From the NCBI GenBank assembly GCA_032718475.1, contig JAUCBJ010004602.1, forward strand, positions 1-27,237: DNA of 27,237 nucleotides, given 5' to 3'. This document shows, piece by piece, positions 1 through 9,698 of this stretch. The translations under genes and the position numbers were made by a program. Source of the DNA: Nemertoderma westbladi (lineage: Eukaryota; Xenacoelomorpha; Nemertodermatida; Nemertodermatidae). Position 1 is the first letter of the stretch. Every line of letters begins with the position of its first letter. Under the pieces are notes generated by a model. The model saw only the letters and a list, made by a program, of their open reading frames with translations, made no database searches and had not been told where the DNA came from.

Positions 1-623
1 CGAGTGGCGAGTCAATGGAGTCGTCTGGTTAGTCCAAGTGGCGAGTCAATGAAGTCCTCAGGTTAGTCCAAGTGGCGAGTCAATGGAGTCGTCTGGTTAG
101 TCCCGAGGGGTAGCGGGGTCAATAAAGTAGTCAGGGTAGTCCAAGTGGCGAGTCAATGAAGTCGCCTGGTTAGTCCAACTGAGGCGAGTCAATGAAGTCG
201 TCCGGGTAGTCCAGGTGGCGAGTCAATGAAGTCGTCAGGTTAGTCCGAGTGGCGAGTCAATTGAAGTCGTCAGGTTAGTCCCGAGGGGTGGCGGGTCAAT
301 AAAGTAGTCAAGGTAGTCCAAGTGCCGAGTCAATGAAGTCGTCAGGATAGTCCAACTGGGGAGTCAATGAAGTCGTCAAGTGAGTCCAAGTGGCGAGTCA
401 ATGAAGTCGTCAGGTTGGTCCAAGAGGCGAATCAATGAAGTCGTCAGGTTAGTCAAAGTGGCGATTCAATGAAGTCGTCAGGTTAGTCCAAGTGGTGAGT
501 CAATGAAGTCGTCAGGGTAGTCCGAGTGGCGAGTCAATAAAGTCGTCAGGTTAGTCAAAGTGGCGAGTCAATGAAGTCGTCAGATTAGTCCAAGTGGCGA
601 GTCAATGAAGTCGTCCGGTTAGT

Positions 624-1205
624 CAAAGTGGCGAGTCAATGAAGTCGTCCGGTTAGTCCAGGTAGTGAGTCAATGAAGTCATCAGGTTAGTCAAAGTGGC
701 GAGTCAATGAAGTCGTCTGGTTAGTCCACGAGGCGAGTCATTGAAGTCGTCAGATTAGTCCAAGTGGCGAGTCAGTAAAGTCGTCAGGTTAGTCAAAGTG
801 GCGAGTCAATGAAGTCGTCCGGTTAGTCCAGGTGGTGAGTCAATGAAGTCGTCATGTTAGTCAAAGTGGCGAGTCAATGAAGTCGTCCGGTTAGTCCAGG
901 TGGTGAGTCAATGAAGTCGTCAGTTTAGTCAAAGAGGCGAGTCAATGAAGTCGTCCGGTTAGTCCAGGTGGTGAGTCAATGAACTCGTCAGGTTAGTCAA
1001 AGTGGCGAGTCAATTAAGTCGTCCGGTTAGTCTAGGTGGTGAGTCAATGAAGTCGTCAGGTTAGTCAAAGTGGCGAGTCAATGTCGTCCGATTAGTCCAG
1101 GTGGTGAGTCAATTAAGTCGTCAGGTTAGTACAAGTGGGGAGTCAATAAAGTAGTCCGGTTAGTCCAGGTGGTGAGTCAATTAAGTCGTCAGGTTAGTTA
1201 GTACA
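624..1205. repeat. 68-bp dimeric higher-order repeat inside the satellite
   Basis: Two unit types alternate. Type A carries AAAGTGGCGAGTCAAT with GTCCGGTTAG, and type B carries AGGTGGTGAGTCAAT with GTCAGGTTAG. The A-B alternation is cleanest from about 794 to 1200 (around six dimers), with an earlier A-B pair near 624-690. Alternation of this kind means the dimer, not the monomer, was the unit of amplification here. Confidence 0.85.
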
Positions 1206-1450
1206 AGTGGGGAGTCAATTAAGTCGTCAGGTTTGTCCGAGTGACGAGTAAATTAAGTCGTCAGGTTAGTCCGAGTGACGGGTCAATAAAGTAGTCAGGG
1301 TTGTCCAAGTGGCGGCTCAATGAAGTCGTCAAGTGAGTCCAAATGGCGAGTTCAATTATGTCGTCAGGTTCATCCAAGTGGCGAGTCAATGAAGTCCTCA
1401 GGTTAGTCAAAGTGGCGAGTCAATTATGTTGTCAGGTTAGTCCAAGTGGG

Positions 1451-1790
1451 GAGTCAATAAAGTCGTCAGGTTAGTCCAAGTGGGGAGTCTATGAAGTCGT
1501 CAGGTTAGTCCAAGTGGTGAGTCAATAAAGTCGTCAGGTTAGTCCAAGTGGCGAGTCAATGAAGTCGTCAGGTTAGTCCAAGTGGCGAGTCAATGAAGTC
1601 GTCAGGTTAGTCCAAGTGGCGAGTCAATAAAGTCGTCAGGTTAGTCCAAGTGGGGAGTCTATGAAGTCGTCAGGTTAGTCCAAGTGGTGAGTCAATAAAG
1701 TCGTCAGGTTAGTCCAAGTGGCGCGTCATTGAAGTCGTCAGGTTAGTCCGAGTGGCGAGTCAATAAGTCGTCAGGTTAGTCCAAGTGGCG
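1451..1790. repeat. 170-bp (five-unit) duplication inside the satellite
   Basis: The block beginning GAGTCAATAAAGTCGTC at 1451, which includes the distinctive variant GGGGAGTCTATGAAG, recurs at 1621 with the same order of variants. The offset is 170 bp, exactly five 34-bp units. This is a second, separate higher-order duplication in the right part of the array and indicates recent unequal exchange. Confidence 0.8.
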
Positions 1791-1890
1791 AGTCAATGAA
1801 GTCGTCAGGTTAGATCAAGTGGCGAGTCAATGAAGTTGTCAGGTTAGTCCGAGTGGCTAGTCAATGAAGTCGTCATATTAGTTAATATAT

Positions 1891-2367
1891 GTAAATAATA
1901 TTAATCAAATAAATAATATTTATAAATAATAAATAATAATTTCTTTAATCGTTGATCTCTATCACACAAAGTTAATAAGTAATAATTATTTACTCATACG
2001 TACTGTATAGCTAGCTATCTATATTGGTATGCACACGCACACTGCATCAGCGGCCTATCCTATGGCAGTAGTGTTGGAAACAGGGGCCCGCGTCAAATCC
2101 TCGTGTCTTCTATGAAAGTTGGCACTCGCCGCCTTTCTGCGGTAGTATTAATTGTGGGTCGAGCCACGAAGTAAAGCTGTGCGAAGGCCCCACGAACCTG
2201 TTACATCAGAATCAGAAGCTTCCATATTGTACATCGACCTGTACCCGTACTGATGACTCACTCATTTCAGAGCCATTAGGTTTGGCCCACCCCCCACTCC
2301 ACGGGGTAAAACTAAAACTATATTATATAGTTAGATATTTTTTGTCGCAAGTCAGTGACATGGAATT
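1891..2367. other. non-genic stretch right of the satellite
   Basis: AT-rich for about 120 bp, then mixed sequence. No ORF or structured RNA is seen. One stretch near 2177-2196 (GCGAAGGCCCCACGAAC) is repeated at about 24876-24893, so part of this region belongs to a dispersed repeat. Confidence 0.6.
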
Positions 2368-2389
2368 CCCCCCCCCCCCCCCCCCCCCC
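2368..2389. repeat. C22 homopolymer
   Basis: An uninterrupted run of 22 C (22 G on the minus strand). It is length-unstable and a possible assembly weak point. Similar tracts lie at 9548-9562 (15 G) and 24718-24737 (20 G). Confidence 0.95.
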
Positions 2390-2889
2390 TCCCAAAAAAA
2401 TTTCTACAGACAAAGCAAATAAGTAACACATTCGAATGCCCGTAACTCCGCTTTTCCCAACCAAATTCAAATGTTTTTATATATTTGGAATACTTCAATA
2501 CTTGCCACAACCATGGTTGCCACAACCAACCTAATACTGCATTACGACTGGTGCAATATCGTCGGAGACACCTTTTTAAACTCTTGTAGCTAAAGAATGA
2601 AAGCGAAAATAAAAATTCTGGCTCACCCAGTAAGGAGGAGGGAGGTGAAACTAACTCTGCTTCAAATTTAATGCAATCTCATTAAGATTTGTAGATAAAT
2701 TTGGGGGGGGTCACTCAATTGCGACACTATATTGCGACACTACTGTATATTGCGACACTATATTCTAGGACATGGACGACATAGTGTATGGTTGTGGTTG
2801 CAATTAGATATGAAGACCTGTTGTTCCAGTATTCTTCCAATAGATTCCTGTTATAACTAAAAATATTAGATACCACCAACGAGCAGAAC
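2390..2889. other. non-genic stretch with a short tandem repeat
   Basis: No supported gene. From about 2717 to 2765 the motif TTGCGACACTATA occurs three times, the second copy carrying a small insertion. The only long minus-strand frame here has no coding character and runs into the foldback arm. Confidence 0.55.
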
Positions 2890-3819
2890 CTACTATATAT
2901 ACGGCCTAACATGTTGTCGATTTGGCCTTAAAAAAAGAGGCCAGTTTTTTTTTACGCTATTTTAATATTTTGATATGGGGGGAGTTCTATAAATTGCCAT
3001 TTGCTGCAATTTGGTCAACGGACGTAATTGAAGTCTCTTCGTTAAGCAAGATACTAAATTTTATGGTACAGTAGCTAGTGTTTTAGATAGGTTTAGCTAG
3101 TAATTTCAACACTGGTTCCGACATCCTACTTCCCTCTATAAATTTTTTGTAGTAGCTTGCACGTATTTCTATTTGTATAGAAAATGTTCCAGAACATGTT
3201 AGCTATTCATTTTAAAAAAAAGTTATGTTCTGGAACAAATATTTTTTGTTCTAGAACATTTTTTAGATAAAAATCTGGATTCTATTTAAAACGCATGGAA
3301 TCGTTCTAAAACGTGTTTAAAATCAATAAAAAAAAATTGTGAAAAAAAAATATTGTGAATAAAATTTTGAATATTTTTTTTTATTGATTTTAAACACGTT
3401 TTAGAACGATTCCATGCTTTTTAAATAGAATCCAGATTTTTTCTAAAAAATGTTCTAGAACAAAAAATATTTGTTCCAGAACATAACTTTTTTTAAAAAT
3501 TGAATAGCTAACATGTTCTGGAACATTTTCTATACAAATAGAAATACGTGCAAGCTACTACGAAAATATTTATAGAGGGAAGTAGGATGTCGGAAACAGT
3601 GTTGAAATTACTAGCTAAACCTACCTAAAACACTAGCTACCATAAAATTTAGTATCTTGCTTAAAGAAGAGACTTCAATTACGTCCGTTGACCAAATTGC
3701 AGCAAATGACAATTTATAGAACTCTCCCAATATCAAAATATTAAAATAGCGTAAAAAAAACTGGCCTCTTTTTTTAAGGCCAAATCGACAACATGTTAGG
3801 CCGTATATAGTAGGCCATG
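2890..3819. mobile_element. 930-bp foldback element, near-perfect long inverted repeat
   Basis: Two arms of about 450 bp (about 2890-3338 and 3371-3819) are reverse complements over their whole length, with about 96 percent identity by eye and only scattered substitutions and 1-4 base indels. The spacer is about 30 bp of A/T. The outer right end reads GGCCGTATATAGTAGGCCATG. The left end starts at CTACTATATATACGGCC and lacks the terminal CATGGC, as if trimmed. The 7-mer GCAGAAC flanks both ends (2883-2889 and 3820-3826), a candidate target duplication. Inside each arm are shorter palindromes (GTTCTAGAAC, TGTTCTGGAACA). No ORF is credible. It looks like a non-autonomous DNA transposon of foldback type. 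A related terminus occurs at 16121-16142. Confidence 0.88.
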
Positions 3820-3826
3820 GCAGAAC

Positions 3827-3951
3827 ACACTTTAACATTTCAATGACTTTTGGCTGCATTTATTATTATTTTTTATTTTTAGTTAAATCCCCTACTGGGA
3901 CATCTTTCCTTTAAGTTTTCGTTATTTTGATGTGAAGGAGCATTGGCAGTG
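3827..3951. other. short non-genic spacer
   Basis: AT-rich sequence between the foldback element and the next inverted-repeat element. No feature is recognised. Confidence 0.5.
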
Positions 3952-4231
3952 GCTACTGACCGGACCCATTGACCGGACACTCTAAATACATAAATACATA
4001 AATATCTTCATATTTTATTTATATTTTACTTGTGTATTATTGACCGGACCATTATTACCACCCTTAATAACCTGCATAATCTTGTAACATGTGTTAACTT
4101 TCGGTTATTGTTTTGGTACCACTAACCCCAACACGCCTCTGCAACCTGCTCCTTTACTAACCAGCTCCTTTAAATGGCAATGGGTCCGGTTAATTGGTTC
4201 GGTCAATTGAGCAATGGGTCTGGACAGTAGC
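3952..4231. mobile_element. MITE-like element with imperfect terminal inverted repeats
   Basis: The left end GCTACTGACCGGACCCATTG matches the reverse complement of the right end, GCTACTGTCCAGACCCATTG, at 17 of 20 positions. The motif TTGACCGGACC recurs inside the left half and appears inverted in the right half (GGTCCGGTTAATTGG, GGTTCGGTCAATTG). There is no coding capacity and about 280 bp in all. No clear target duplication was found, so the exact ends are approximate. Confidence 0.6.
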
Positions 4232-4389
4232 TTTTACCTATGAAAAACCCCAGAGGGTATAATTTATTTAAAACGAAACATCGAAAAATCAGCGACTTAT
4301 GCAAGTGACGTTAGCGTTCCACAACAACTGATGTAGTTGGTTTACAGTAAGCAAAATAGACAGCAATAATAAGGATTAGTTTAGCTTAG

Positions 4390-4516
4390 AGTATTTGTGG
4401 GGTGTAAACGTTACGTCGACAACCCACACCAGACAATCGAAAACAGACAGCAGACAACCGACAGCAGACAGTGTCGGTTGTCTACTGTGGGTGTAACGTT
4501 TACACCAGTATTTGTG
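4390..4516. mobile_element. 107-bp MITE with 14-bp TIRs and 10-bp target duplication
   Basis: The terminal inverted repeats GGTGTAAACGTTAC (4401-4414) and GTAACGTTTACACC (4493-4506) are perfect reverse complements. AGTATTTGTG flanks the element directly on both sides (4390-4399 and 4507-4516). Inside is a perfect 11-bp stem, GACAACCGACA against TGTCGGTTGTC, with an 8-base loop. A 9-10 bp target duplication is typical of Mutator-type elements, but the family cannot be settled from one copy. Confidence 0.85.
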
Positions 4517-5568
4517 TTGTGTAACGATGGACTGTGTTATCGATGAACATGGTGTCAATAATTGAGTAATATCTAGTTAATAATTCCAGAACATTATACA
4601 GTATATATTTTGATTATTCGCCACCTAGAGTAATAATTGTCAATTAATGACCCATGTGAAGTATACCAGACTTCCTGCTGTTGTATTTCACTTTGCAGTT
4701 TACCCCCATGTGAAAAATAGCACGTTTTCACTAAAAAAAACATTTACTTTTGTGTTTACTTTGTATTCTATAATTAGATTAGCCAATTAGACCCCCTTTT
4801 TACTTTAACATGAATTATTCTATGACACCGTTGGCTAGGGCATACCACTTCATCTCATCCCTAAAAAATATAGGAGGGGCTGAATCTAACCAAAACAATA
4901 AACGGTTTAGTATCTGTAAAGATTATAAGCGCTAAAAAGTATTCTGATACGCGTCCGGCTTTATTTTCATTCTCTCACTTACTACGTCTGTTCATGTAAC
5001 AAGCCACGACGATCACACAGTGCTTCTAGTGATACTTTTGCTATAGGCGTATAAATTTACCTACAAATTAAAAAAATATTGTTATTTTTTAAACCACGGG
5101 TGGTATAATTAGGACCCACATACTACAGGATGGGGAGGGCTGAGGGCACACACATGTCACTCTGACATTATAATAATAATAATATGTTTTGAACCATAAA
5201 AGGAAAGAGGAAAGAGAAGGGGCGCCATTATATAAATATACTATATACATAAATTAAATACAAGCAATCAACGCAACGCGACTAAGATTGCATGCAGAAA
5301 GTTTTAAATTTGTTTTAAGATTGATGGTGTTGGGGAATCATTGTCAGATAGTTGATGGTATGTACTACAGCACTTTGGCCTTACTTAGTTCATTGTGTAA
5401 GGAACCTAACTAACTAACTATCCAACAACCCAGCTATGCAGCGATTGGTTAAACGGAGTTGCTTCAAACTAATACAATATTCTGCAGTAAAGGCGTGAGC
5501 AGTTTGCAACTATATGGGTAGGTGTAGCCTTGCCACAACATTACTGGTTATCCCACTAGAGCAAACTA
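4517..5568. other. about 1 kb without a gene
   Basis: AT-rich intergenic sequence with no supported ORF. At 4872-4912 there is a copy of a dispersed repeat containing AACCAAAACAATAAACG that recurs at 6806-6840. A short (ATA)n run lies near 5167. Confidence 0.5.
4872..4912 (+). repeat. dispersed repeat copy 1 (pair with 6806-6840)
   Basis: GGAGGGGCTGAATCTAACC followed by AAAACAATAAACG matches GGAGGGTTGAATCGAACC followed by the same AAAACAATAAACG at 6806-6840. Weaker similarity continues for some 40 bases (a GTA, TTATAAG, GCTATAAAA series). The spacing is about 1.93 kb. It is probably an old interspersed repeat of unknown class. Confidence 0.6.
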
Positions 5569-5582
5569 CTGCGCATGCGCAG
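5569..5582. promoter_or_regulatory. NRF1-type palindrome, candidate promoter element
   Basis: CTGCGCATGCGCAG is a perfect 14-bp palindrome containing the NRF1/EWG consensus TGCGCATGCGCA. In animals this motif marks promoters of housekeeping and neural genes. It is the strongest such site upstream of the PHF21-like ORF, about 2.2 kb before the start codon. That is consistent with a 5' untranslated exon and an intron, but the link is inference. Confidence 0.45.
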
Positions 5583-7730
5583 AAATATCCTCAACATTGT
5601 GGCTTAGCACTACCTAAATGTCGAAACTCTGCCTACATTGGGCTGCAAGGTAGTTTAGTTTGTGAGATACTTGGGTAATGATAAGGATTAGCCAATCAAA
5701 AGTTTTATTCTTTGGCTGATATATTTTTGTTTTCTGTTTCTTGAGGGATGTGATATTATGTTTGACCAAGAAATTTAGCAAATAAAATTATGTAGCGAAC
5801 ATAGGAAGTAAATTTATTATTTTGTTTATGAACCCCGAGTATTTAATAACCTTTCTACCATTGCTAGTGTAATTCCTATTGTTGTAAATATTACTTCAGA
5901 GTTCTAACCATGAAATTCACGCTCAAAACATAATTTCATATTACGTAATCAATAATTATTGCCTAATGCAATGGCTTACAAATTGCCAAAAGTTGTATGT
6001 ATTATACTATAGTGTATGCCTAATTTATAAACTAAAATAAAATGACTGCTTGTTAGATCTGTAGGTAGATAGTGGTGAACTTTTATTGCTTGGCATTATT
6101 GTAGCAGTAGGCTGAATCTCCGATGTCAGCAACAAGTATATTATTTGCTTTAGCGTTTAGGCCTAATTTTAGATTTTAATTACGAAGGGATTGGCTGAAT
6201 TACTGCCAAGCCAACAGTCATGTAGTTTATTTATTGAAAGTTCTGAAGTTAACCTGTTTAGCTGTTCACTTCACATAGTTTGTTATGGTTGTTACCGTTT
6301 TTTGTTATATATTTATTTAATAGTAGTGATGCTTTCCAATTGACACTGAAGAATTGACAAAATAACTGTTTCCACATTTATATATTTATTTAAAATTAAA
6401 ACTATCGTCTGCCAGTCCGTGGATCGGTGGATCTGATGAAGAGCATCTCGCCGTGACGTGCCTGGGTAAACTTATATCAGTCAACATAAAATTGATAGCT
6501 AACCGCACCGGATATCGCCTCTACCCTCAAGAACCACCACTGTCGCTCTTACATGTTGTTTCTACAATTAACGCAAGATAAAGGTGAATTATTATAATTG
6601 TACTACTGTATTACTTACTGTACCGTAACCGTACCGTATTGTCGGGTAACTAATTGTCTGTCATATGTTATTTAATTTCGTCATGGCCTGGCCTGGGTGG
6701 GCAGGAATTATTTATTAGGGTTGTCTAGAGTAAGTCGAAGTGTTTTGGCTATATTTCTTTGAGATTGAGGCGTACCGGTACAACAAGTCATGAAAACCCA
6801 GGTTACAGGAGGGTTGAATCGAACCAAAACAATAAACGAATTATTATTTGTACAGGTTATAAGATAGAAATAGAGCTATAAAAACTTAATAATAATAAAA
6901 AAAAATTATTTATATATAAAATTTAAATAAAAGTGAAAATGAAAACCAGGAAAATTGTAATCTTCACATCACACACATATGGGCGCTGTTTACTGTTTTA
7001 GGTAATTGTGTTTCAAAAAACAGGTTCTTAGTGACGAAAAAACACATGGAACTGTCATGTAACTGTTAACTGTACTGTGATACAGTTTAACATGTATATC
7101 CGTTCAAACTGAAACTTATCAGAGATTTGTGCTTGAACACATCATGTATCTTTGTGGAGACGGTAATCGGTCTGCAGTTCTCCAGTCTGCCACTAGAATG
7201 TTTGAAGGTGAACACCTTCCACTGTTTCCTTGATTTTAATCTGTTTAAGCTGACTTGGCATATGTACGAACGAGAACTTGTTTGTGCGATGGTACTCCAT
7301 CTAAACTTCAAAAGTTTGGCCCCAGATGGCGGAATGTCTGATAATTTAAACCTTCTCCCATTTCTTTATTTGTTATCCGTGTGCGAGACCATCCATAGGC
7401 TGCTTCTGTGAGTCAGGAAATGTTAGTGTGTGAACGATGTGTAAAAAGCTGATGTGTTTTGGTGGAATTTCTCAATTTTTATATTATTCGATTGAAATAA
7501 AATGTTTTCACTTGATTTTAAGCCAAATGACAAATTGTGTAGTATGAACACGGGATGCTGTAATGTTGAAATTTAGATGGAATTGTGTAAAACAGTGTAT
7601 TTTGGTATAAAAATTATTTATTTGAAAAATGAAAAAATAAAAGTTTTGGTAGTCAATAAGATTTTTGCATATACACAGAATTCACGGTTGGTTTTACTTT
7701 TTATTATTTTATTGTTGTAAAACAGGTTCA
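5583..7730. other. about 2.1 kb upstream of the PHF21-like ORF; likely promoter/5' intron
   Basis: No supported coding gene. Around 6400-6600 the sequence is less AT-rich and ends in two possible splice donors, CTGG|GTAAAC near 6466 and AAAG|GTGAAT near 6591. It is therefore a candidate 5' untranslated exon for the downstream gene. Overlapping frames on both strands at 7087-7411 look non-coding. A dispersed repeat copy lies at 6806-6840 and one TAGGCCTA at 6158-6165. Confidence 0.4.
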
Positions 7731-7823
7731 CCATAAAGCATCCCGGTTCATTGATTCAATCTACATCTGGTTCTGGTTGATATCGACAACAATCTTGTCT
7801 CAACGACCGATCATGATAGTGGA
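7731..7823 (+). other. probable 5' UTR part of the PHF21-like exon, with splice acceptor
   Basis: A T-rich tract (TTTTTATTATTTTATTG) followed by TAAAACAG|GTTCACC makes a good 3' splice site, with the exon starting at about 7731. The downstream ORF frame is closed in this stretch by a TGA at 7752-7754. Anything spliced here is therefore untranslated with respect to the long ORF, which supports initiation at 7824. A seven-codon-scale upstream ORF starts at 7813 and overlaps the main start (stop near 7833), which could lower translation. Confidence 0.5.
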
Positions 7824-9362
7824 ATGGCCCTGATTAGGAGCCCCCTGAATGGACTGACTACAGGCAGCCCTTACTCCATGGCTCGATCCCTAATAATGCA
7901 GAACTCTATCCACTTGGCGTCGCTAACACTGGGCCAGGGGGTGTCCATAACGCTCCCGACAGTGCGTCAGAGCGGATTCGGTTCCAATAGGGACCGAATC
8001 TACAACCAACCCAGTTACCCCTCGCCGAGCCGCGTGGAACCCCCAAGGAAACGGGCCAGGAAAGGCCCTGCCACGCCCCCCAGACAGGAGCCGTCGTACC
8101 ACGGCAACGCGAAGTCTCCCCGCAGCGAACAGGAAAAACGCGATTTTTTGCTGAAGATCGGTCTGGTGACCCACGAGTTAAACGATCAGATCAAACACCG
8201 GAAATCGGAGCGATCCAAACGGCGGCCCATAACCAACTCACAATTGAGTAGTTACGTCACTTACGACTTGATACATCGCCAAAGGAGCAGCGGTGAAAGC
8301 AGTAAAGCACCAGACGGGTCGAGTGTTAAAACACCGAAAAATTCACCAGATAAATCGTTTTCCGGTGTAACTCCTACACCGGGCATTGCTACATCATCAG
8401 GTGGTAAACCTCCCGGTTTTAAAATCCCTGTAACAACCTTTCGGTCGTTCGTTAATAAACAGTCAAAATCCAACAGCAATCAGTTGAATACAACCAGTAA
8501 CGCATCTATAACCACAGATCCGAAGGGGTCGGCCGCTCTGCCGGTTAAAATAAAAGTTAATCCCGTGAATAAAAGGTCGGAGGCGGCGTTGTCTCCTAGG
8601 AAACGGTTGCTACTCAACCAGAAGGCGGGGAGTGGGCGTGGCGTGGGCGGGATCGCGTGTACCGTCTGCAAGAAGGGCGGGTTGGCGGGGCAACTGATGA
8701 TGTGCGGTAAGTGCAGCACCGCCTACCATGGTCAGTGTCTGCACAAGGCCGGACGGAAGTCAACTAACTGCCCAGTGTGTTACCCGGATGAAAAGTCATC
8801 CGAGACCGTGGCAACGCGGAGTGCCGTAGCGTTTACTGAAGCGGTCAAACTCGAGGATACTCCATCTGGTGGGCTTTCCGTGAATCTCGAGCTAGCGGAG
8901 GGTCCATCGACGGATGGTCCCGTGGCCCCGACCTCGCAACCCCAGGACCTCCGGCTACTCCCCTACCCACAGACACCCCCTCCGCCGGTGTGCGGCCAAG
9001 CGGAGAAACAAACCCGCAAAGAGAACCCCCAGATTAAAGCCGAGGCCATGGGTCTCGTCAACAAGTACATCACCGTCAAAGCCGAAAAGGAGGACGCTAA
9101 GAGACGCCTCGTGCGGCGGAAGGCGGAACTGCTTCAAGAGAAGAACCACTCGGAACAACGACTCGAGTTTTTGGAGAACCGACTGAAGCACTGGCGGGAG
9201 GACCAAGAGAAGATGCAGCATAATAACGGGAAGTGGACGACGGAATGCGACCAGTTGTCCAAGGCTCTTCCACTCCTAAAGAGAATTCGCGTGGAGAGCC
9301 AAAACAGATCGTCCTCGTTTACAGACAGGGGTAATTCAAACAGTTCTTGGAATTCGAAATAA
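7824..9362 (+). CDS. PHF21A/PHF21B-like PHD-finger protein (single coding exon)
   Basis: A 512-residue nuclear chromatin protein. In vertebrates PHF21A (BHC80) belongs to the LSD1-CoREST complex and its PHD finger binds histone H3 unmodified at K4; the same role here is inference. What is seen: a basic patch PRKRARK (residues 74-80); a conserved KIGLVTHELNDQIKHRKSER block (111-130) resembling the PHF21 motif before the PHD; a low-complexity Ser/Pro/Lys linker; a Cys4-His-Cys3 PHD finger (C279, C282, C294, C297, H302, C305, C316, C319); a Pro-rich stretch; and a C-terminal VNKYITVKAEKEDAKRR coiled coil (about 412-465) that lines up with the family's post-PHD helix. Oddities: only ten residues separate C305 and C316, and the usual Trp before the last Cys pair is absent. 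No intron interrupts it, and no PHF21-type N-terminal helix is visible. ATG 7824 has G at -3 and +4. Paralogue A or B cannot be assigned. Confidence 0.85.
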   Translation: MALIRSPLNGLTTGSPYSMARSLIMQNSIHLASLTLGQGVSITLPTVRQSGFGSNRDRIYNQPSYPSPSRVEPPRKRARKGPATPPRQEPSYHGNAKSPRSEQEKRDFLLKIGLVTHELNDQIKHRKSERSKRRPITNSQLSSYVTYDLIHRQRSSGESSKAPDGSSVKTPKNSPDKSFSGVTPTPGIATSSGGKPPGFKIPVTTFRSFVNKQSKSNSNQLNTTSNASITTDPKGSAALPVKIKVNPVNKRSEAALSPRKRLLLNQKAGSGRGVGGIACTVCKKGGLAGQLMMCGKCSTAYHGQCLHKAGRKSTNCPVCYPDEKSSETVATRSAVAFTEAVKLEDTPSGGLSVNLELAEGPSTDGPVAPTSQPQDLRLLPYPQTPPPPVCGQAEKQTRKENPQIKAEAMGLVNKYITVKAEKEDAKRRLVRRKAELLQEKNHSEQRLEFLENRLKHWREDQEKMQHNNGKWTTECDQLSKALPLLKRIRVESQNRSSSFTDRGNSNSSWNSK

Positions 9363-9547
9363 TTGATCATCTAATACTAAACTTTAATTGTTTTAGATTA
9401 TTTTTTTATTATATAAATGGACAAAGTAGTGCATTATAATAATATTTAATATTATAAATTGTTCACAAGTTAACAAACTTATTTTAAATTATTCACTTTG
9501 TAGTTAAATTGGAGTTAACGCTTGTAATGTGGGGATGGGTAGGGTGA

Positions 9548-9562
9548 GGGGGGGGGGGGGGG
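9548..9562. repeat. G15 homopolymer
   Basis: Fifteen uninterrupted G residues, part of a longer G-rich stretch (GGTGAGGG before it). One of three long G/C tracts in the window. Confidence 0.95.
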
Positions 9563-9698
9563 TCTCATTTTAGAGGTTTGGAACATGGCCCCCCTCAAAT
9601 GCTATCGGAAACCTGCAAACAAATAATTAGAAATGGTGGATCTGGAGGAAGATCCTGAAATAGTAAGATTTTATAACGTTAGTAGTAGTGGTAGGCCT

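Larger units (their letters stand above)
1..1890. repeat. 34-bp satellite/minisatellite array
   Basis: About 55 head-to-tail copies of a 34-bp unit whose core reads GGCGAGTCAATGAAGTCGTC, followed by AGGTTAGTCCAAGT. The array starts mid-unit at base 1, so it continues beyond the window, and it decays near 1885 into AT-rich DNA. Since 34 is not a multiple of 3, and stops occur in the frames, it is not a coding repeat. Units vary at a few positions (GGCGAGT, GGTGAGT, GGGGAGT; GTCAGG or GTCCGG; TCAATGAA, TCAATAAA or TCAATTAA). Occasional slips are seen, such as a shortened unit near 1081 and a duplicated TTAG near 1196. Spacing is uniform and no unique spacers are present. Confidence 0.97.

Noticed and set aside
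820-1200. TGAGTCA (AP-1-type) and GGTGAGT (splice-donor-type) motifs recurring in satellite B-units
   Set aside because: They arise from one base change in a tandem unit and repeat only because the unit repeats. No independent sign of function.
1-1890. CRISPR-like regular repeat spacing
   Set aside because: The copies are contiguous 34-bp units with no unique spacers. It is a satellite in a eukaryotic context.
3611-3859. 82-codon minus-strand frame in the foldback arm
   Set aside because: Runs across the palindrome arm and its flank with no conserved features. The other arm does not preserve the frame.
6433-6453. Second hammerhead candidate at a CTGATGA
   Set aside because: CTGATGAAGAGCATCTC is not followed by GAAA in position and no helix I or III can be formed.
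7087-7411. Overlapping 74- and 94-codon frames on both strands
   Set aside because: No domain, skewed composition and overlap on opposite strands; probably intronic sequence upstream of the PHF21-like exon.
8914-9221. Alternative frames inside the PHF21-like ORF
   Set aside because: Arg-rich or Leu-rich shadows of the GC-rich coding exon.
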